A stretch of DNA of 64,000 nt from contig CM030710.1 in assembly GCA_017979445.1 (NCBI GenBank), positions 18,524,248 through 18,588,247 of the forward strand, written 5' to 3'. Positions 58,435 to 64,000 of this stretch are shown here, piece by piece; position 1 is the first letter of the stretch; each line of letters begins with the position of its first letter. Made by a program: the position numbers and the translations under genes. A model generated the notes under the pieces. The model had not been told where the DNA came from. It did not search any database and saw only the letters and a list, made by a program, of their open reading frames with translations. Origin of the DNA: Akebia trifoliata. Lineage: Eukaryota > Streptophyta > Magnoliopsida > Ranunculales > Lardizabalaceae.

Positions 58435-58559
58435 CAACCATAGATTCACCTCCAGTCACTAGTCCAAGCTAGATTGATCCTCTTAAAGCCTTTCTCAAAG
58501 ATGGAGATTTATGAAAAAATGAAAAAATAAGCAATAAGAATAAACACAAAGCAAATCGT

Positions 58560-59725
58560 TACACCCTCTTCAATGGTGACTTGTACAAAAGATCATCAGA
58601 GGCCCTTACTTGCGGTACCTGTGAGAAAAAGAAACAGAAAAACTCTTGAAAGAAATTCATAAAGAAGATTATGACAACCACTCAAGTGAACGATTGCTTG
58701 CTCACAAAGTCATCACTCAAGGGTACTTCTAGCTTTTCATGCAAAGGGAAGCCTTATAATACGTTAAACGATGTGACCAATGCCAACAACATGTTCCAAA
58801 AAGTCCATCAACTAGTTGAGGAGATGCAACCACTAAAAATTCCTTAGTTCTTCGCTCAATAGGGTCTTGTCATTGTATGTCCTCTACCTACTACTCCTAG
58901 GCAAAAACAATTTCTTTTGGCAGAAATAGATTACTTTACAAAGTGGGTGGAAATAGAACCTTTAGCTCACATTCAGGAGTCAGAGGTAAAACGCATACTC
59001 TAGAATAATACCATTTCTTGGTTTGAGATTTTAAAGGTCATTATCATTGAAAATGGAAAACAATTCGAAGGATAAACAATCCATGACTTCTGTAAAAGCC
59101 TGGATATACGAAAATTCTTCTCTACCCCTCCACAATCTTCAAGGAAATGGGAAAATAGACGCTACTAACAAGACCCTTATCAATAACCTCAAGAAGAGAC
59201 TTGGAAATGCAAAAGGAAGATAGGTCAAAGAGCTCTCTGGAGTTCTATGAACTTATAAAAACTATACCAAGGAAAGCCACTGAAAAATCTCTTTACGCAT
59301 TTGAAGTCGAAGCAGTCATACTAACTAAGTTGGATCTTCCAACAACAAGGAGCCAAGTCATTATCCCCAAAGAAAATGATGACCTCTTAGTCAAAACACT
59401 TTATTTTACTGAAGAAAGAAGAGAAGAAGCAATGGTCCGACTTGCAACCCACCAATAATAACTCAAGAGAGCTTATAATAAAAAATTCTAATGAAAAATC
59501 TTCAAGCTTAGAGATTTGGTTTTAAGAAAAGTGTTCGACCACACAAAACAACTCAATAACGAAAAGTTGGGGAAAAACTGGGAAGGATCATATACATCGT
59601 TAAATAAAGTGGGAACAGTAAAAGTCTATTACTTAAAAACCCAAGTGGTGATGTACTTTGGCATTCATGGAATTCATCAAGTTTATGGAAGTATCATTAG
59701 TAACATGTAACCACTTCTCAAGTTA
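58560..59725 (+). pseudogene. Tat-type integrase, broken
   Basis: The zinc-binding region is at about 58640-58800 (EIHKEDYDNHSSERLLAHKV, then VKRCDQCQQHV). The catalytic core is scattered over frames around 58850-59190, with a Y-x-Y-K-V-G type remnant near 58930 and an S-T-P-x-S-S piece near 59120. The C-terminal half is clearer: EFYELIKTIPRKATEKSLYAF and 59201-59458, then NKKF, FKLRDLVLRKVF and NWEGSYTSLNKVGTVKVYYL (59516-59710). Frequent stops and frameshifts. Confidence 0.88.
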
Positions 59726-59789
59726 TGAAAATTTTCTCCGAGTTGATTGAAATTAAATCCTAGCTCAAAGAGAAGGCATAGTAACAAGC

Positions 59790-60360
59790 ATACGACTATG
59801 AGCCCTCGCCCACAAAGGTAGCCCTCATTTTCTTATCAAAAAGCTATCGCTCACCAAAAAAACTCCCACTTCATTATAAAAGAGCCCTTGCTCACCAAGG
59901 TAGCCCTCGTTTCCTTATCAAAGACCTCTTACTCACAAAAAAAAATCTTCTACTTCATTATAAAAAAAGCCTTCGCTCACCAAGGTAGCCATCGTTTCCT
60001 TATCAAAGAACTCTCGTTCATCAAAAGAAACTCTTGTTTCATTATAAAAAAGATTGCTCACCAAGGTAGCCCTCGATTCCTTATCAAGAGCCCTCATTGT
60101 CAATAGAAGTTCTTATTTTGCAGTAAAGAGATATATCTCTCCAACCAACCCCCGCTTCTCAATTAAAGAGCCCTCGCCCTCCAAGAAGCCATCGTTACAT
60201 ATTAAAGAGCCATTACTCTCTAATAAGCCCTCACTTATCAATTAAAGATCCCTCACTTTCTAAGAAGCCCTCATTTTTCAATTAAAGAGCTATCACTTTC
60301 AAAAATCTCCATTTCATCAAAAAGAAGAAAACCCACGCTTCTCAACTAAAGAACTCTCAT
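59790..60360 (+). repeat. Minisatellite between integrase and 3' LTR of the Tat element
   Basis: The first part (59790-60090) has about four units near 85 bp built of AGCCCTCGCTCACCAAGGTA, a TTTCCTTATCAAAGA block and a TTCATTATAAAA block. The second part (60140-60360) has about five shorter units near 45 bp (TCTCAATTAAAGAGCCCTCG and variants). Tandem repeats at this position are known in several Tat-clade elements. The short open frames here are translations of the repeat. Confidence 0.85.
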
Positions 60361-60559
60361 TGTTCAAAGAGAGCATGAGCTACTAAAAGAATCTCTAGTT
60401 TTGCAAACATTCCACACAAAAAAGTACAAATTCCAAAACATCTAAAACAAATGCATAATTTTATTACTAACATAAAGAGTCAATAGCTCAAAGAGTCAAA
60501 CTATTAAAGTATTCAAATATAAATGTCTAGAAAAGGCATACTAGCCTAGAAGAAGAGGT

Positions 60560-61800
60560 TCAAGAATAACTCTCAACATCATAAGTCACAGGGGCAACAA
60601 CAATAGTAACCTTGTACTTTGGATTAGCATCATCAACAATAGGAGTGGAAGAAACTGCTAAAGTTTTCTTCACCTCCTCCCCTTCTTCCTCAGCTCCTTG
60701 GAAAACTATGGTGTTCCCATCCTCATCCAATCCAAGTTCAGATAGAACTTGAGCTCTCTCTTCATCACGAGTTTTGTGCACTTGCACCTCAAGTTGCTTA
60801 CTCATATTCTCATTGCTCATCTTTTCCTCTTCTTATTTCTTTAACTTAGGACACGAAAATTGTCTCTCAAGAGAAATATTATAAATCTTATCGTTTTTCA
60901 GTTCATATATAGCATCTTAATAAGAATTGTTTAAAAGCGTCCAAGCCTGCTCAAGTTGAATTTTTTGGAGATGAAGTGTAGCAACTTTTCCTTCAGCGGT
61001 TACCAAACTATCAGTAAGTATGGTCATGTGGTAAGAAGTCTATTAAAGACCAAAAAAATGATAATTTAAGATAATATCTGAAGGATAGAAAAAAGTTTAA
61101 AGGATAAAGTTATTTTTGACAATTAAAAGGAGAAAGCTTACTACAAAAAGATAAGAGAAATAGGCATTCATCAAAGAAGTCAAATTGAGTTGACTAATAG
61201 TCTTCGCATCCTTTATTAAGTAAAAAAGAATAAGGATACATTTGGAAACATAAGGATTCTCAAGAACTTGGTGATCTTCCTTGATTGAACCTCAAGAAAG
61301 CAACCATTACGTCTCCAAAGTGGAAGAGATCATGAAGAGTAGGGAGGACTAGTAGAAATATAACCAACTTCATCTAGCAGGTTCTCTAAAAGTAAAGTGT
61401 AAAGAGTCCAAAAACACTAGAAGGGAAGGATCCACTAGAATGTCAGAACTAGGCATAGGACATTTCCTTGGTCGCATGCCCTTCCTTCAATTAGAAAGAC
61501 TATTTTTTCTTTTTTTGAAGTATAGGACGAGAAGATAGTCCAATGATAGGTAAAGAAGGTAAGCTACTCAACATACTATCCTCTATACTAAAAACCTGAT
61601 CATTTCTTAAACACTGAACGAAAGTAGGTCTAACTAACTAGTAGATTAGGCCAACAGCAGGAAGACTAAAGCGATGAACCTTGAAGCAAATAAAAGGAGA
61701 AAAGAATGTCTTAAAGCTTCTCTAAGAAATAAATACTAAGAACCTGCTCAACTAGTAGGCGACGGTCCGAACTAAGCTCTATCGGATCCAATGAGAGGTT
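60560..61800 (-). pseudogene. Antisense open reading frame of the Tat element, apparently spliced
   Basis: Tat elements often carry an extra gene of unknown role on the opposite strand between integrase and the 3' LTR. Here a minus-strand region of about 1.2 kb ends at 60560. The last part (60560-60820) is rich in Glu, acidic and open (QVLSELGLDEDGNTIVFQG). A helical stretch before it (LVTAEGKVATLHLQKIQLEQ, about 60950-61015) joins to an upstream exon across a likely intron 61042-61141 (GTAAGC donor, ATAG acceptor). Upstream pieces, 61270-61500, include MRPRKCPMPSSDILVDPSLL. A few stops suggest it is dead. The family match is by position and style, not by a motif I can name. Confidence 0.6.
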
Positions 61801-62016
61801 TCCTGCAAAAAGAAAAATAATAAAAAGATATACATAAACAAGAGAATGAGTAGAATGATTAGAAGTATAGCTTTTTTATAAGTAAGAGGTTATTAAAAAT
61901 ACAACTTTCAAATTCAAGGAGAAGATATCCTAGCATATATTCTTTACTGATCCCAATTTAGAAGATTCTTAGAATCCTAGATCTCATAAAAAGATCTAGA
62001 ATCCTAGGAAGGGCAT

Positions 62017-63080
62017 TATAAGAACAAAAAAAAATTACTTTCCTTGGGATTAGTAAAATTACTAAATCGAGCTATTGGGATTTAATTCAACCATAACTAA
62101 TGCCGGTCAGATTAAGCATTTAATGGGTAAGCCCCTTGGCTGACCTCTCAATCCAATGTGATCATACTAGGTGATTAAACCAACTTGGTCGAACCCTTAA
62201 TCCAACATGCTCACCACTAGGTGGTTCAACCACCTTGGGAAACCCCTCAAGTCAAAGTGTTGATTTCCCTAGGTGGTTCAACCAAAATGTCCCTCTACCG
62301 ATATAGTTCAACCAACACACCTTCACCCTATATGGTCTGGTCATGCACCCCTTCATATTATATGATTGGGATAAATGAGCTCCTTCACACTAAGAGGTTC
62401 AACTAACAAGCCAAGGAGAAACTCATACAACAACTAAATAAGCAACCTTATGCCAATCTACCCAAGTAGAACATATGGTGCCTAAAGGAACTACGACCAC
62501 ATAACTTGACTAAGTCAACTCAAGAATTGAGTAGCCACCTAGCCAAGATGGCTATACATTTAGGGCCACTCTTCATATAAGTTATAATAACCATAAGGAG
62601 TGGGTCTTCATTGTCATCAATAGGTATTAACTTTCATAAATGCAACACAACATAGGAGAAGGGTTATAACTGATTTTACTACCTCCTTCAATGAGTTCAA
62701 TTTATAAATAATGATACTTATCCCACTCAAGTCACGAAGCACAAGTCACACAAAACTTTCTTATACTTGTTATCTTCTTTTTGACTTTGCAATTTAACTA
62801 AGATCTAACTTGATCATTAGAGGCTCCTTAGTCGGCACCTCATCGGTGTCTTTTTAGTTTTAGGAGATGCAAGACTACTACCAAAGACTTAAAATTTTCA
62901 TCAGAAAAGTAATCAAAACTCAAAAGCTTTATCGAAGAAGAAGACTAAAGTTGCTCATTTATTGTAATTCATATCCCGAGGAAGAATTGGTTATTTATTA
63001 TAACACGCATCTCAAAAATGAATTTATCATTTATTATAACACGTATCCCAATGAATGGAAGATTAAAAAAATCTCTTATA
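62017..63080 (+). repeat. 3' LTR of the Tat-type element (1064 bp)
   Basis: Starts TATAAGAAC after a purine tract and ends CTCTTATA, followed by GTTAT. Its parts match the split 5' LTR in order: GGATTAGTAAAATTACTAAAT, CACTAGGTGGTTC-type triple repeats (62165-62290), GAATTGAGTAGCCA, and TTATTATAACACG repeats (62990-63050). The intact stretch at 62525-62540 shows the target sequence into which the element at 45095 was inserted in the other copy. Confidence 0.9.
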
Positions 63081-63085
63081 GTTAT

Positions 63086-63520
63086 TATAGACAGCAAAGC
63101 ACGAATAGAAGTATGCTTAACCACTAGTGAAAATTTTTCATTGAAATCAATACCTTCATGTTGTGCACATGCGTTGCCACCAATCTTACCTTGTATTTGA
63201 TTTTCCCATTTTTAGATGATGGTTCCTTCTTTTTGAAAATCCACTTGCAATTGATCTCTTTTTTTCTTAAACAACTTTACTAAATCCCATGACTTATTTC
63301 ATTACAAAGAGTTCATTTCATCTTCCATTGTCTTTTGTCCCTTGCCATGTTATTCATTAGCAAGAGCCTCTTAAAAACTTGACAATTCACCATTCTCTGT
63401 CACGAGTGCAAAAGTAATCATATTTGTATCTTCAAACCTCTTTAGTACCCTATGTGTATGTTGTGATCTTTGTATCTCAGCTTGTAAAACTCTTCTTGTA
63501 GAAAACTACATCCCTATTTA
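63086..63520 (-). pseudogene. Copia reverse transcriptase, N-terminal part
   Basis: On the minus strand: MEDEMNSL, DLVKLFKKKR, then after a frameshift GIDFNEKFSLVVKHTSIRAL, close to the copia block GIDFNEVFSPVVKHSSIRAL. It ends at the Tat element border; the next residues of the domain are found at 44580 going left. Confidence 0.88.
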
Positions 63521-63522
63521 TT

Positions 63523-63959
63523 TTGCCTCAAGATTCAATCTTTACCTTAATGGGACTAGTCTCCCTAGTTGTGGTTTCATTTTTTTGCTTCTCTTATTTT
63601 AACATACCCGCTTCATCAAAGATTATGTCTCTACTTATCACCACTTTTCTAGTTATAGGATCCCATATTCTATATCCCTTTATACCTTTTGTAGAGCCAA
63701 GGAAGATATTTTTTTATGATTTAGAATTAATTGTGTTGTGCTCATCACTAGGAACATGCATGAAGGCAAGGCATCCAAATATTCTCAAATATGAATAATC
63801 AAGTGATTTACTTGACCATAGCTCTTCTGGTGTTTGAAGCTTTATTGTAGTTGATGGTGATATGTTAATCAAGTAAGTTGTTGTATTGTCCATTTTAGCT
63901 CAAAAGCTTTTGAAATCCCTGCATTGACCCCCATGCATCTAATTCTCTCAAGTAGAATC
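63523..63959 (-). pseudogene. Copia integrase, C-terminal part
   Basis: The minus strand reads TPEELWSSKSLDYSYLRIFG near 63780-63840, then FMHVP, IFLGSTKGIKGYRIWDP and VVISRDIIFDE (about 63600-63660), signatures of the copia integrase C-terminus. One stop replaces the residue before the K-I-F-L-G block. Upstream parts are cut off by the LTR that starts at 63960. Confidence 0.92.
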
Positions 63960-64000
63960 TGCAGACACCCCATTTTTGCACTCACTGATTAATAAACTCG
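63960..64000 (+). mobile_element. Start of an LTR of the 8225-9556 family, cut by the window edge
   Basis: TGCAGACACCCCATTTTTGC and the following GATTAAT...ACTCG match the inverse of the right end of the solo LTR at 8225-9556 (...GTAAAAATGGGGTGTTTACA). It begins exactly where the copia integrase similarity stops. Whether it is solo or full length is not visible. Confidence 0.75.

Larger units (their letters stand above)
44586..63080 (+). mobile_element. Tat-type Ty3/gypsy element with dual RNase H and antisense gene
   Basis: LTRs: 44586-45094 plus 53547-54081 (5', split) and 62017-63080 (3', 1064 bp). Flanks GCTAC (44581-44585) and GTTAT (63081-63085) are a target duplication with two C-to-T changes. 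Both outer LTR termini have decayed from TG/CA to TA. Order: primer-binding site 54087, gag, PR, RT, RNase H, second RNase H, integrase, minisatellite, antisense open reading frame, polypurine tract near 62004-62014. The second RNase H and the antisense gene are hallmarks of the Tat clade. Native length without the nested element is about 10 kb. Confidence 0.9.
41790..63959 (-). mobile_element. Ty1/copia element, minus strand, outer shell of the right-hand nest
   Basis: Coding pieces lie at 43331-44580 (reverse transcriptase C-terminal part, RNase H) and 63086-63959 (integrase end, reverse transcriptase start). They are consecutive parts of one polyprotein: the frame stops at 63086 and resumes at 44580, just outside the Tat element and its GCTAC/GTTAT flanks. 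The integrase is in turn cut at 63959 by another LTR. The 5' half lies beyond the window. Sequence blocks suggest the Tork-like side of copia, with low certainty. Confidence 0.85.

Noticed and set aside
59888..60245. Overlapping frames rich in Lys, Ser and Pro
   Set aside because: They are translations of the Tat element's minisatellite; the same phrase recurs with the repeat period.

Overview
The window is nuclear DNA from a flowering plant. It is AT-rich, very dense in transposons, and typical of heterochromatin between genes or near a centromere. The plant call rests on the element families: Athila, Tat and chromodomain (Tekay-type) Ty3/gypsy retrotransposons, a Ty1/copia element, and a CACTA (En/Spm) transposon with a tnp2 gene and a DUF8039/Ulp1-type second gene. 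I could not fix the species. I recognise no intact host gene, tRNA, rRNA or CRISPR array. Almost every open frame is a broken piece of transposon protein or a chance frame in an LTR.

Layout. 1-5.5 kb: minus-strand Athila-type element with gag and protease but no reverse transcriptase, and its 5' LTR at the right. 5.5-8.2 kb: unclassified AT-rich DNA with a foldback MITE and a duplicated SINE-like unit. 8.2-31.2 kb: a decayed plus-strand CACTA transposon, split by a 1.3-kb solo LTR (8225-9556) and by a minus-strand chromovirus solo LTR. That second LTR is itself split by a complete 11.1-kb plus-strand Tekay-type element (11636-22745). 31.2-36.3 kb: an Athila-type LTR remnant split by a 3.4-kb solo LTR. 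36.3-41.1 kb: the least element-rich part, with two copies of a SINE-like repeat, a foldback element and microsatellites.

41.1-64 kb: a minus-strand copia element is the outer shell. It carries a short solo LTR (41881-43312), a plus-strand Tat-type gypsy element (44586-63080), and the start of another LTR at the window edge (63960). The Tat element has gag, PR, RT, RNase H, a second RNase H, integrase, a minisatellite and an antisense gene. Its 5' LTR is split by a minus-strand gag-only chromovirus derivative (45095-53541), which seems to hold one more LTR-like insert.

The insertion order can be read from the sequence. Target-site duplications are exact or nearly so at six insertions, and two reading frames (CACTA transposase, copia reverse transcriptase) stop at one edge of an insertion and resume at the other. 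Stop codons, lost catalytic residues and altered LTR ends are mostly of the kind left by deamination of methylated cytosine, as expected for long-silenced elements. No new functional system is evident. The most unusual content is the depth of nesting, the spliced-looking antisense gene, the gag-only derivatives, and one zinc-knuckle Cys-to-Tyr change found in two related elements.
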